Assembly: GCF_024323335.1 (NCBI RefSeq)
Contig: NC_066584.1
Span: 238,433,494 to 238,497,493 of the forward strand
Length of the DNA: 64,000 nucleotides
From: Lathyrus oleraceus
Lineage: Eukaryota; Streptophyta; Magnoliopsida; Fabales; Fabaceae
Reading direction: 5' to 3'
The notes below the pieces were generated by a model. It was not told the DNA's origin and did no database searches. It saw only the letters and a list, made by a program, of their open reading frames with translations. Both the position numbers and the translations under genes were made by a program. Positions within the stretch are counted from its first letter, which is position 1, and each line of letters starts with the position of its first letter. Shown piece by piece: positions 12,400 to 24,062 of the stretch.

Positions 12400-13799
12400 T
12401 GTAGTACCCTAAAATTTTCCCTCCATTTTCTTTCCCACCTCCATACAACTTGGGGATCAACTACACACATTGATAATTCATGCATATGCATCATTCATTC
12501 CATTAAGGGATCATTATAGATTCCAAATGCTTGGCTTTTGTGGTAGGGCTTAGAGCTACACCAAAGCCTAGGGATCTTAAAAACCCTAATATCTTGATGA
12601 TGAAGGTATGGGGAATCTTCAAGCAGTCCTCAAGGCATGCTAACCCTAATGCTTGAGGATATGGTCATGAAGCTTTGGATTGGTTTGTGAGGCATCTTGA
12701 TCTACTTCAGATAATCATAACCAATGAAGATTGCATCTAAGGATGGCTTGTGACTTGACTTTTTATCTAGGCAGTCTTCAAAACCCTAATTCCACCCAAT
12801 TCATCACCCATTTTGTGTTTGACACTATTGCTTGGTCATTTCCCCTCCTAACCTCTTGTATTTGGTTCATTCATGTTGATTTTGGTTTGGTTCCATTCAT
12901 TTGTGCTTAAGGTCATTGGTCCTAACCCAAGTCTTTGGTCCTATTGATTTCCATCCTTTGCTTATATCCCATGGCATTTCATTTGTATCTTTCAAGGGCC
13001 TAGCCCTTGATTTTCTTGGTTTTATCTAGTTAAGTTCATCCAAATTCACTTCACGACATTCAATTCTTGGTGTTTAGCCTAAAGATCTTGGGCTCATGTT
13101 TACCATTGTCCATTCAAGTCAAATTGACTCATGGTTGTTCAAGTCATTCATGTTCATCCAAAGTCATGTTCATAGTTCATTTTAATCAATTTGAAATCAT
13201 GTTCATACAAAATCATTACAAGCATAAAAAAGTGTCAATCTCATTCATATACATCAAGTTCCATAATGAAATGTTTCACTACATACAAAAATTCAAAAAA
13301 TTTACATGTTGACCAAATGTTGACTTTGGTCAACAATTGACTTGTTGGTCAACTTTGACAAAAGTCAACTCAATCCCTTTTCATCCTAAAACTCTAAGTC
13401 CAATTTCTATTTCCAATGCTAAGGTCAAATGTTAATCCTTGATCCTTGAATCCTTGTCATGTGTGCATAATGCTTCAAATTCCAACCTTGGCCATCATGT
13501 TGCAAACCCTTGTTCAACCACCATGTTTCAAGGAAATGCATTTTGAAACACATAAAACACTAGCCAAATAGACCAAGTCAATCCTGTCATGAACATGCAG
13601 CAAAACCTATTGTATTAAGCCTAACATGAAGCAGCAACCAAGGGACATGGAGCATACCATCCATCATCACACCATGCTGACAGTAGATCCAAGCTCGAAA
13701 CGTGTGCACAACCAAAAGCCACAACATACAAACTTAACACAGCATCCTGCATTTTGTGACAGATCACAAACACTCCATGTTGCAAAGTCAAAACAATAT
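12400..13799 (+). repeat. Ogre-B 3' LTR, first 1400 bp
   Basis: Starts TGTAGTACCC directly after the polypurine tract. It is AT-rich, non-coding, and ends abruptly at 13799 where the Ogre-A LTR begins. A dense cluster of TTGAC boxes lies at 13309-13370. The remainder is expected past the right edge of the window. Confidence 0.75.
13309..13370. promoter_or_regulatory. Cluster of TTGAC (W-box core) motifs in Ogre-B LTR
   Basis: About seven TTGAC/GTCAA cores occur in some 62 bp, in both orientations. TTGAC is the core of the WRKY factor binding site. The regulatory role is inference; the clustering is seen directly. Confidence 0.4.
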
Positions 13800-16403
13800 T
13801 GTAGCGGGAAATTCATGATCATTAAGCTATTGACAAGCTAAAGATCAATTAAGAGTCACCACCGTGATTTTATTGTTTCCGAGGGAAAACGGAAAAAATG
13901 CGAATAAAACCCAAATAGTAAGAAGTTTTCAAATAAAAATTAATAAAAGTCAGAGATCACAGGTAAGGGGGTTGGTTACACAGAGGGAAGGTGTTAGCAC
14001 CCAAAGTGTCCTTGGTACTCCTAGGGAGCCCTTTTTGTGTGCATATGTATTTTTTACAAAGTGATGTTTACAGACAAATAGAACGGGGGGATGATAAAAG
14101 AATTAATTAATTATATTTTTGTGTTTGACAAGACCTTTGGTCTCGTGCCTACGTACCAACATATAAATGAGGGATCAAAACCTCGTAGTTCGTGCTATAA
14201 ATTTCAAAGTGAGTTGGTTGGTTTTAACAAAAATTAAGCTTGAAAGGCACAAAGGCCTAAAAATGGTTTGGATGAGTTTGTTTTTTTTGGCTTTTTGAAA
14301 GTTTAAGTCAAGTATAGTTAAGTTTATTTACAAGTTTGATTTAAGAAAATAAGTTTGAAAATGCAATGGCATAAGGCCAAAGTTTCTACCTTTTTGTAAA
14401 AAAGTAGTCAAAGTTTAGAACAAAAATAGTTCACACAAAGAAGATTTTAAAAATGGAGGGAGAGATTTTGAAATTAAAGAAATGGGGAGAAGATGAAGAG
14501 ACTACCCTATGCACAAAAATTTAAAAGTTTAAAGTTGAAAAGATCTGACCAAATGGGAGCAATCCAATAGACAAATATGTAAATAGAAACCCAGAATTCC
14601 CTTGGACTTTTTAGAATCAAGCAACACACAAATGCACAACAATATCAATCTTGAAGAGAAAAGGAATCAAATAAAGATGGCATCATCCAAGCTTATCCAC
14701 TTCAATGATCTTCTTCAAAATAGCCTATGTAGCAGATGAAATCCATAAGTCACAGGTTCAACATAACAACTTAACAATGATCCATGTTGCAGACGAATCT
14801 GGAGAGGTCTTGAATGATGTATCAGACAAATTCAAACTTGCAAGTTCTTGGTCTTTCAACAAATTGGCATTGGCCAAGTCCACTAGCAAAGGAATGTTGC
14901 CTAAATTCTAAGTCCAATTGGGAGAGACCAAAACAACAGTCCACTCAAATTGTCTTTTAGGGTTTTTGTTATTATTATGTGCATTAATGGTTAAAGACCA
15001 ATCAAACAAACAAAGCAACAAAGTATATCACACAATATGGTCAAGTGGACAAAGTGAAAATTGCATAAACATAAACAATTAGAATGATATGTACAATGAC
15101 AAATGATAATGTAGCAATAAAAATAAATTGCATTCAAAGTAAATGCTTGAAAGTAAAAGTTAATGGTTAGTAAGTTAATAGTTAGTTTTGCTTTGCTTTT
15201 TTGATGTTAAGACATTCTTTGGAGAACACTCAACCTATTTGTCACAAGCATAGATCCTTGAAACAAAACATCTTCCAAAGGAAGGAAAGAAGGCCAAGTT
15301 TCCACACAATACCATGGAAGAGGGGAGACTTACAATCTCACTAACTAGAATGCTTATGCCTTTGTGTCACAAATTTAGCACTATGTTAAGCAATCGTAAT
15401 TGGACTTATGTAGAAGTCACAACTATTTGAGGTCGGGCAATAAACTTTTGATGTTAATGCATGTTGGAGACATAGTATTAAGAACTATGCTCATTAAACA
15501 TACCACACACAAAAAAGTATACAAAGGTGTGACCTAACCTCATCCATACTCATTTTAATCTTTCAATCAACTAGCAATAGGATTTAGAGATGTCATTGGC
15601 CAATTGAAATGAATGGATGAAGAAGGGGAATTAGATGAAGAGGGAAAGGGATGAATGAGATCATAAATTGGTCAAAGGAGGATTTTTACCAAATTAATAT
15701 TATTCATTCATTTTGGGAGATGGAATGTACATTCTATCAATCCCCTAAATCCAATAATATTAACTTGACAAAGTCAAATCAACCTTGACCAAGGCCCAAC
15801 AACAAATGAGAAACTCAAATAAGTCAATCCAAATGGTCAACACAATTAAAATGACATTTATTCAATTAAAAGTATTAAAATAATGCATTAAATTCAAATA
15901 TGTTTTGTAAAAATCCTAAAATCACATCAAAACACTAAATAAATGGCCATGTGATTTATCATAGGTCAAACAAGGTCAAAAGACCTTGGATAAAAAAATT
16001 CATAATATTTGGACACTTAAAAATATTTTTAAACAATTAAAAACAAATGAAAAATCAATTAATTCATGAAAAATATTAATAATGATCCAAAAATAATTTT
16101 AATTCAGAATATGAAAGAGAAAAATATTTGAAATTTTTTGGTGAAACTCCCATATTTTTTGGATCAATATTAAATTTATTATGAATTATTGAAAAAAATG
16201 GAATTAAATGGAAAATTAGAAATTGCAAAAATATGTGGACCATTAGATCTCCCTCATTAATTGAGGTGGCAGATCTGATGATCCACAACGCACGTTCCAC
16301 CAATGCACGAGTCAACTGCGTGGAAAACTTGTTAATCAAAAGGAACGGCTGTGATTATAACGTAGAGCAAGGATCACACAGTCTAGACCTGAGACAACTC
16401 ATC

Positions 16404-16449
16404 ACCGGAGCTAGAGCTCCGGTTGTCTTCTCCGGCGAGCCTCGCCGGA
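16404..16449 (-). repeat. Two adjacent perfect palindromes in Ogre-A LTR
   Basis: ACCGGAGCTAGAGCTCCGGT at 16404-16423 (9 bp arms) and TCCGGCGAGCCTCGCCGGA at 16431-16449 (9 bp arms, one-base centre). They are GC-rich islands in AT-rich DNA, about 530-570 nt downstream of the TATA box, so probably transcribed. Confidence 0.85.
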
Positions 16450-16973
16450 CTGGTCATCATCAACCATCACCAAAATTTCAAACAGGGACATGATTTTAAA
16501 GAGAAAACATCACTGAGCACGAATATCACCTCCATTTCTTCCAATTCCAACTATATTTAGAGATATGTGGAATTGAAAAATGAGGTTCATGATCTGAGTT
16601 GCTTCGATTCATCATCAAAACAACTCAAACACGTTGCCTACATTGGTAGGACTTCAGCCAACACAATAATCAAGAGAATTGAACAATAAAAAAGGAGAAT
16701 TGAAGAGATCAAATTTTCTACAAAATACCTTTAATGGAGGTATGAGCTTGCTAGATCTTGATCTGAATCGTGTTTTGCTTCACTCCAATTGCTTGCAGAA
16801 GTGGAATGGGATGGCTTAGAATCAAAGGCCTCCTGGAGAATTGAATTCCAAAATAGTGGAGATTCAAGCTCAAATTCAACATAATTTTTCAGGTTTATCC
16901 TCTCAATGTGAAGGGTTTTATGTGGGGAATCAAAGCTTACGCAGTGTGTGTTGATTTTGAGCAATTGAGCTTC

Positions 16974-16981
16974 AATTTATA
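16974..16981 (-). promoter_or_regulatory. TATA-like box of Ogre-A LTR
   Basis: Minus strand TATAAATT, about 1.5 kb into the LTR. The solo LTR at 51060 has TATAAATA at the matching position (52568), which supports a promoter role. Confidence 0.45.
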
Positions 16982-18499
16982 GAGAATTCAAGTGTTAATT
17001 GCACACTCCTTCAAGTTTCCAAACTTGGCAAAGTGAGGTAAGCAAGTTGCATGGGCACGCATAGGCCCATCAAATGATTGTTTAAAGGTCCATAATGTAG
17101 TTCAGATGCATTGGAGGTGGACTGGATTGCAAGGCAATTGTGCATTGTTGTTTGAATTTTGATTCATGACACATGATACCAGCCTGTTTAAGCCATGCGC
17201 AGCCTATGCATTTCTAATCCAAAATGCATGAATTTTAGCTCTTTGGAAAGGTGAGATCAAGAGGAACAATTTTGATGTTGAACACTTTTTCATTTGGAGC
17301 TTGGAACTTGGAGATATTTGAGGTGTAAGTTTGGAAATATTTGACATATTGAAAATTTTCTAAATGTTAAGCCATATGTCTCAATATTCCACCTTGCTTA
17401 ACTTTTTATGGGAGCTTCAAATGAGAAAAGTGTATTCATCAAAGTTGTAGTTATCTCAAATAAATTCAAAATGGTCACCAATTTCATATAATTTGGATTT
17501 GAAATGATAGAGTTATGCATTTTTGAAGTTTGGCAAAATCACTTGATCAATGGTATAGGTTAAAAGTGACCTAAAATGTAGCCTAATATCACATGTGCAA
17601 AGAAGTTGAATTTGATCCCACTCCAAACATCAAAGTTGAAGTAGACACATTGAATTTGATTTTGCAACTTGGAAATCATTCATCTCATAAAAATTGAGCA
17701 AGTTATGGCCTTGGGAAGTTGACTTTTAAATTAGGGTTTAGACAAAATGACCTATAATGTTTCAACATAGAAAGTGATTTTCCAAGCAAAACCAGCTCTA
17801 GGTCTCAACATGAAAGTTGTTTATAATGTAATTTATAGTAAGTTGCATCTTGGAATCATTTTCATATGGGGAAAATTGTAGGAGATAGGGTATAGGGAGA
17901 CCCAGTTTTGATCAGATGAAACCATCTAGCCAACCACCATCAACCAACTTGATAATTTCCAATTCTCTTGACTTTATTGGCTCATGATAGATCATATATG
18001 CATAAGATGATGAAATTTGAAGTGTCCCTTGAGAAACTTGATCAATTGGTGAGATATCTTGTTGGAGAAGTTACTCAAGATACCCAGTCAAACTGGGGTT
18101 TCTAAGGCAAATAACCTTCAAACTCTTGAAGCAAACTTGATCAATATAACATGTAGAAGCAATTGGGACTCATAAATTATGCTCATAACCATTCTTGAAT
18201 TAATTCTTGATGGTGCTCTTTGTTCATGAGGGTCTCAAACCTTAGATGTGATCAATGAATCAAGGAAATCATGTCCCTAACCTACAAAAGAGTTAGACAA
18301 CTACAAAGACATATTTTTTGGGTGTTTTGGTTAGTAAAATGATAATATACAAGTATGATATAATCACAAAATGCTTGGCGATCTCTCCTAAAACAAACCC
18401 AATGAAGGAGGGGTAAGGAGGATACCAATGTATCATCCCAATGCTAATGCTTATGATGAAATGCATGAGGGATCTTAGGGTCAAAATTGGGGTCTTACA

Positions 18500-18512
18500 A
18501 CTTCCCCTATTT
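18500..18512 (-). other. Ogre-A polypurine tract
   Basis: Minus strand AATAGGGGAAGT lies immediately before the 3' LTR TG. Ogre-C has AATAGGGGTAGT and Ogre-B AAATAGGGGCAAC at the same place. This is the primer site for plus-strand DNA synthesis. Confidence 0.85.
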
Positions 18513-21500
18513 AAGGACATTCTAACTGAGGAGGCGAAGGTTAAAATCTTTGGCTCGACTCAGTAGAATGGGCTTAAATAACAACATAGAGAAACAAATT
18601 TTGGTCCCTAAGAGACCTCATGATGCATATGATATGAATGCAACAGTTAATGCTTTGTGGGGAAATATTGCCACAAAGGAAAAAGAAATCTGAGGGACCG
18701 AAAATTCGCAGGAGCACAATGCATTCCATAAGGAAAACTCACTAGGGAGACAGAGACTATGGGGGATAAAAGGAGTTATGCGTAGGCCAGAGGACTCGAG
18801 GGAATCCATATAAAATGGAAAGACTCAGCCGGGGAAACAAACATCTGCAGGGAATACGAATAAGCCAGGATAAAACTGAAATATTCGACTCGTACAGGGA
18901 AAAGCGATTTCACTAAGGAAATGCGCACTCGACTCGACTAGGGAGAAAATAAAATTTCAACACAGGAGGAGCAGACATCTATTATTTACTACCTGTTACT
19001 GGGTAAGGAGATAATAAAGATCTGACAGAGAGAACATCCGTCATCGGTTAGGATGAACATATCAAGGATGACTCGCTGAGGGAAGGCCAGGAGGGAATAT
19101 TCATTACCGGTTACTGGGTAAGAATAGCCTTGCTGGGGAATATTCCCGAAAATAGGATTTACAACTACCAGTTACTGGGCAGAAGACCAAAGGTGAGAGT
19201 ATCCGTCACTGGTTAAAGTGAACATATCAAGGATAAACTCAATAAGGAAGAAAATCCGTCACCGGTTAAGATGAACATATCAAGAATAGACTTGCTTGGG
19301 GATGTCAAGGAGGATACCCGTCATCGGTTAGGATGAACATATCAAGGATATACCAACTGAACAACAAAAGGGGAATTACATCTATCGAAAACTGGATAGA
19401 AAACCGTCGGAGAGGGAATCATCACCGGTTAGGATGAACATATCAAGGATTAACTCCGCGAGGGGACAAATAGGATTTACAACTACCGGTTACTGGGTAG
19501 AAGACCAATCAAAGAGAAAATTTGTCACCGGTTAAGATGAACATATCAAGGATAGACTCTGAAAGGGGAGAAAAATATGGGTTACATCTATCAGTTACTG
19601 GATTGAATACCAGAGAAGAGAAAATCCGTCACTGGTCAAAGTGAACATATCAAGGATAGACTCCGCTAAAGGGGAACAATAGGATTTACAACTACCAGTT
19701 ACTGGGTAGAAGACCAATAAGGAGAAGAAAACCCGTCATCGATTAAGATGAACATATCAAGGATTATCTCTCTGGGGAAACCAAAATAGGGATTACAACT
19801 ACCTTTTTACTGGGTAAAGCACCAAAGATAAGAATATTCGTCATTGGTTAAAGTGAACATATCAAGGATAGACTCACGATGGGGAATGATAGATATCCGT
19901 AATCGGTTAGGATGAACATATCAAGGATATACTTCTAGGGGACTCCACTAAAGAGGAAAAGGAGTACTTTTGCTGGGTATTGGGCAAGAAGTAACAACCA
20001 TAAATTAAGAAGAATATTACCAGTTACTGGGTAATAGACTCTTAGGGGACCAAAATATTTATCTAGGTAAGAGCTAGAAAGGAAACGGTCAATCAAGACT
20101 CGACCCCATGAGGACATAACTCAAGGGGAGCAATTCCATCCAGAAAATTTGCCGAAGAGGAAACTGAAATAACAATCATCCACGAGGAAACAAACTCAGT
20201 GGAGAAACAGAGAAAGGTTAGAGTCTTTTCTGCTTAGGGGCTGACACTCTACAATTGAAACAGGAAAAGCACTGGATTTGGTATGGGGATAAAGTACCGC
20301 CATAACAGAGAATGAAAATCTAAAACCAAACAAATATGCAGGATATGCAAATCATGAATTTATATGAATGTATATGTATATGTATATGTGGTGATTATGC
20401 TGACAAAACGATCACGAAGGATACAAGGGTGTCGCAAGGAAATTGAATCACCGGTACAATCCTCGGGAAATCCACAAACATCATGGAGACAAACTGTTGG
20501 AGAACAAAGATATCAACATCCCAAAGGCAACCCTAGCTGGGGAAGGAGGAGATCTGTTGAGGAGAAAACACATCCAACTGCAGGGAATTTTAGGTCAACA
20601 CCATAAAAATGGGAGACAACCCTACTAGGGAAGAATCAAAAAGCTGCTCAGAAACCAGGAGAAACCTCTAATTGGGAACAAAGATACATCGATCTACTGG
20701 GGAAGATCAAACATCTTCTGATGACGATATACCTGTTGAGGAAACACGAACTCCGCTGGGAAGGCCGAAACTCTGTTAGGGACCAAGACACACCGTTGGA
20801 GATTTGAATCAATCATCTCAGTTGGGGAAAAGAAAGAAACTCCACTGAGGAACAAACACTCCACCGGGGAACTGAATCTGCTAGCTGAGGACAACAACAC
20901 TCTACTGAGGACATGAATCAACACTGATGCCTAGAGATACCCGAAGAGTTACTGCTTGGGGAACCTCAGATGCTTCACACTTAAGGACTTGCTGTTCACT
21001 GAAATGCTGTTGATATTACTATTACTTGCTTTGGAAAAGTTTTTGCTTTTATATATTTAAGAAAATTTGATTTTGATTTAAAAAAATTTATTTCAAAATG
21101 ATCATAGTAAAAATTTAAAAGTATTGGCTGAAGTAAATAAGAGTAGAAACAATTAGATAAAAGCTCAACTTTATTTAATAGGATGGTAGTCTGTAAATGA
21201 CAAGACTCCATAGATTTTACAAAGTTGAAAATGGTAATTTACATGGAAAAGGGTTACATTGAATATAAATGATCCTTAATTCTTCTACCAAATCTTGATA
21301 TCCACTGTGTTTTTGACCGCTACTGAAGATGAACTGACGTCAACCCTCGTGCTCAAACAAGTATTCAAAATCACTGAAGATCAGCAGAATGCAGTTACTT
21401 GCCATAATCCCTAATTTTTGCATAAGTTTCCCCAAGGTGGGGGTACTCAACTTATCGGGAAATTATTTTCTGTTTTTATGTCTCTAATATTTTCCTGGAT

Positions 21501-21604
21501 CACCCTTTCAGATTTTCAATCCACCGAGACGCTCATTTTTACCTAAGCCGCCCTTTCGGGTTTTCAACTTAGCGAGCTGTTCTTTTCTTTTTATTTTTGT
21601 TTTT
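18513..21604 (-). other. Ogre-A 3' UTR
   Basis: Three kilobases without credible coding between the integrase stop and the polypurine tract. Just after pol (about 21600-21500) it has the GAAAGGGC..TTAGG..AAAAATG phrase shared by the three Ogre copies. Most of the rest (about 18700-20950) is a tandem array with primer-site-like boxes. A TATATG microsatellite is at about 20370-20390. Confidence 0.75.
18700..20950 (-). repeat. Ogre-A 3' UTR tandem array with anti-PBS boxes
   Basis: Ten copies of a GAACATATCAAGGA-type box begin at about 19055, 19220, 19273, 19335, 19436, 19539, 19643, 19750, 19855 and 19914. Spacings are near 52-62 or 101-107 bp, with one of about 165. They alternate with units containing ACTACCRGTTACTGGGTA. 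Most are followed directly by a box of the form GACTC-YGCT-GGGGA on the plus strand. Examples are GACTCAGCCGGGGAA at 18822, GACTTGCTTGGGGATGTC at 19289 and GACTCCGCTAAAGGGGAA at 19659. In the element's own sense these boxes are the complement of its tRNA-Arg primer site. Tandem repeats in Ogre 3' UTRs are known; the relation to the primer site is my reading. Confidence 0.8.
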
Positions 21605-23024
21605 TTAGGCAAAGTATTTCTTGACTGCATCTGCGTTCACAGGACGAGTGAACTCTTCACCATCCATAGTTGTAAGAATCAATGCACCACATGAAAAGGC
21701 CCTCTTAACAACATATAGCCCCGCATAATTAGGAGTCCATTTTCCTCTGGAATCTGGCTTGAACGATAAAATCTTCTTGAGCACCAGGTCACCTTCTCTG
21801 AACACTCGAGGTTTGACCTTCTTATTAAAAGCTTTCTTCATCATTTGCTGATACAACTGACCATGACACATGGCAGTCAATCTCTTCTCTTTAATTAAAT
21901 TAAAATGGTCAAACCTGTTCTGACACCATTCAGCTTCAGTCAACTTGGCTTCCATGAGCACACGTAATGAAGGAATCTCAACCTCTACGGGGAGCACTGC
22001 TTCCATACCATAAACAAGAGAGAAAGGGGTTGCCTCTGTTGAAGTGCGGACGAATGTACGATACCCATGCAACGCAAATGGGAGCATTTCATGCCAATCC
22101 TTATACGTAACAACCATCTTCTGGATAATCTTCTTGATGTTCTTGTTCGCAGCTTCCACAACCCCATTCATCTTGGGTCTGTAGGGAGAAGAATTATGAT
22201 GTGCAATCTTGAAGTCTTTGCAAAGAGCTTCCACCATATTGTTATTCAAGTTCGATCCATTATCAGTAATGATCTTACTTGGCACACCATAACGGCATAT
22301 GATCTGATTCTTGATAAACCTTACAACAACTTGCTTGGTTACATTTGCATACGATGTCGCTTCAACCCATTTTGTAAAGTAGTCAATTGCCACTAGAATA
22401 AAACGATGTCCATTCGAAGCTTTGGGCTCAATCATCCCAATCATATCAATTCCCCACATGGAGAAAGGCCATGGGGAAGAGATAACATTCAATAGTGCCG
22501 GAGGAACATGAATCCTATCAGCATAGATTTTACACTTGTGGCATTTCTTCACAAACTTACACCAATCAGATTCCATTGTCAGCCAATAGTAACCTGCTCG
22601 CAATATCTTCTTCGCCATTGCATGTCCATTGGAATGAGTACCAAAGGATCCTTCATGCACTTCGGTCATCAACAAGTCTGCTTTGTGTCTATCCACGCAT
22701 CTGAGCAAAACCATGTCGAAGTTTCTCTTGTACAGTATATCACCATTCAAGTAGAAATTACGGGCTAATCTTCTCAAAGTCTTCATATCTTTCAAAGATG
22801 CCCCAGGCGGGTAAATCTGACTTTGAAGGAAACATTTGATGTCGTAATACCACGACTTCTCGTCTTCGACCTCTTTAACAACAAACACATGAGCTGGCCT
22901 ATCAAGACGCATCATAGATAAATTGGGAACTTCATTCCAATATTTCACTACAGTCATTGACGCCAATGTTGCAAGAGCGTTTGCCATCCGGTTCTCATCT
23001 CGAGGGATATGATGAAACTCAACC
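21605..23024 (-). CDS. Ogre-A pol C-terminal part: end of RNase H and complete integrase
   Basis: One uninterrupted frame of about 470 residues, ending at a stop at 21605. It begins in the tail of the second RNase H (EFHHIPRDENRMANALATLASM). It then has the integrase zinc region (HEGSFGTHSNGH, CHKCKIYAD) and the DDE core (GIDMIGM, TDNGSN, NGVVEAANK). The C-terminal domain ends FTRPVNADAVKKYFA. Integrase joins element DNA to host DNA. The six residues upstream that could supply an ATG (to 23041) come from the inserted copia LTR and are not Ogre sequence. It is the most intact integrase here, but cut off from its RT and from a proper start. Confidence 0.9.
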
Positions 23025-24062
23025 TGAAATTCTGGTATCATATATGAGATGTCGAAGGTAATGTCACGACACTAATATCTGAGTAAAACAAACAGGATAA
23101 AGATAAAGAATAGTAATGCAGGAGACACAAGCAATTGTTAACCCAGTTCGGTGTAACTCACCTACGTCTGGGGGCTACCAAGCCAGGAAGGAAATCCACT
23201 AAATAGAACCAGTTCAAAGACTCTCAGTACACTCCACAAGTTACAGTCTTTTTCACCTAATCTCTACCCGTATGATTTCTACCTAAGAACTCTTAGATAT
23301 GAGATTCCACTCACTCCCCTTCAATCACACCAGTGATATTAACAACAATTACTTATGAAAAGAAGACACTCTTCAAAGACACACACTTGATTTTACTTAG
23401 CAGCTTCAATCAAGTAGACACACACTCATGCTTAAAAGCTTTAAGTGACAAAATACAACTCACAAATCAGACCAATTCAATCATCTATGGATGAATTGAA
23501 TGGCTTACAAGTCACACAACCACACAAGACACAAACCCTTATTCTCTCTCAATATTTCGTTCTATATTTCTTGTGTATCAACTCAGGTTTTCCATATCCT
23601 ATTTATAGAAGCATTCAGCTGGGCTTGGACATCATAAAACCCTAAAGTTATTTTCCATTCAAATCTTCTTATGACAGTTGGTTAGATCTCTTTGGAAAAT
23701 AAGTTAAATCACGTTGTAATCATTGATTGATTGCGTTTGCAATTAACTCCTCAATCAAACATAGATTGCCATTAAAAGCGCAATCACATAACACATAATA
23801 TTCACACTGAATGTTCTGTGTACAGATGTCATGACATCGGGTCTGACATCCTGGAACAATCCTGCATAATTCCATTTTAAATATCGAGCAGGTACATTAT
23901 ATCAGATGTCATGACATCGTGTATGACATCCTGAAACAATCCTGCATAATTATATTTTTAAACTCCAGCAGGTACAAGATATCTTATGTTAAGACATCAC
24001 ATGCAACATCTTGTGAACACTCTTTGTTTTACCAAAATTGCTGCCAACACTTAGAACCAACA
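23025..24062 (-). repeat. Sirevirus-type 3' LTR
   Basis: 1038 bp. Minus strand starts TGTTGGTTCTAAGTG at 24062 and ends with CA at 23025. A TATA box CTATAAATAGG (minus) lies at about 23598-23608. Three units of about 80 bp occur at 23825-24000; the first two contain the 14 bp palindrome GATGTCATGACATC (23825-23838 and 23905-23918). Confidence 0.9.

Larger units (their letters stand above)
4212..13799 (+). mobile_element. Ogre-B, Ty3/gypsy Tat-lineage element, partial and decayed
   Basis: Contains gag-pro (4212-7599), a non-coding gap of intron type, pol (7864-11334), a 3' UTR with polypurine tract and the first 1400 bp of its 3' LTR. The left end is removed by the Athila-like insertion. The right end is cut at 13799 by Ogre-A, so the remainder of the LTR should lie beyond the window. 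The Ogre assignment rests on the gag/protease/RT/dual RNase H/integrase order, the split between protease and RT, and close protein similarity to Ogre-C. It is the oldest host in the nest and carries the most stops and frameshifts. Confidence 0.9.
13800..18499 (-). repeat. Ogre-A 3' LTR, 4.7 kb
   Basis: On the minus strand it runs from TGTAAGACCCC (18499) to CCCGCTACA (13800). It is homologous along its length, by eye, to the solo LTR at 51060-60365: same start, same conserved blocks (for example minus 15480-15360 against plus 53930-54010) and same terminal cassette. No coding capacity seen. Notable parts are the TATA box near 16974, GC-rich palindromes at 16404-16449, the ACGTAGGC hairpin module at about 14110-14190 and the U5-like cassette at 13850-14040. 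Confidence 0.85.
13800..23024 (-). mobile_element. Ogre-A, Ty3/gypsy Tat-lineage element, 3' part
   Basis: Read on the minus strand: integrase (23024-21605), a 3' UTR with tandem array (21604-18513), polypurine tract and 3' LTR (18499-13800). The upstream RT/RNase H part is at 60488-61766. Between them the Sirevirus-type copia inserted with a near-perfect target duplication (caacc at 23020-23024, taacc at 60488-60492). The pol frame is restored exactly across the insertion. The element itself lies within the Ogre-B 3' LTR (candidate target duplication aatat at 13795-13799, other copy outside the window). Confidence 0.9.

Noticed and set aside
12187..12519. 110-codon frame across the Ogre-B 3' UTR/LTR border
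   Set aside because: Crosses the polypurine tract and LTR start; composition is non-coding.
16233..16493. 86-codon frame in the Ogre-A LTR
   Set aside because: Antisense to the LTR, covers the palindromes, and shows no protein similarity.
19055..19940. Regularly spaced repeats resembling a CRISPR array
   Set aside because: Spacers are themselves related repeats, spacing varies (52-165 bp), there are no cas genes, and the setting is a plant retrotransposon 3' UTR.
23025..23041. ATG at 23041 as the true start of the Ogre-A integrase frame
   Set aside because: These bases belong to the Sirevirus LTR; the Ogre frame continues from 60488 instead.
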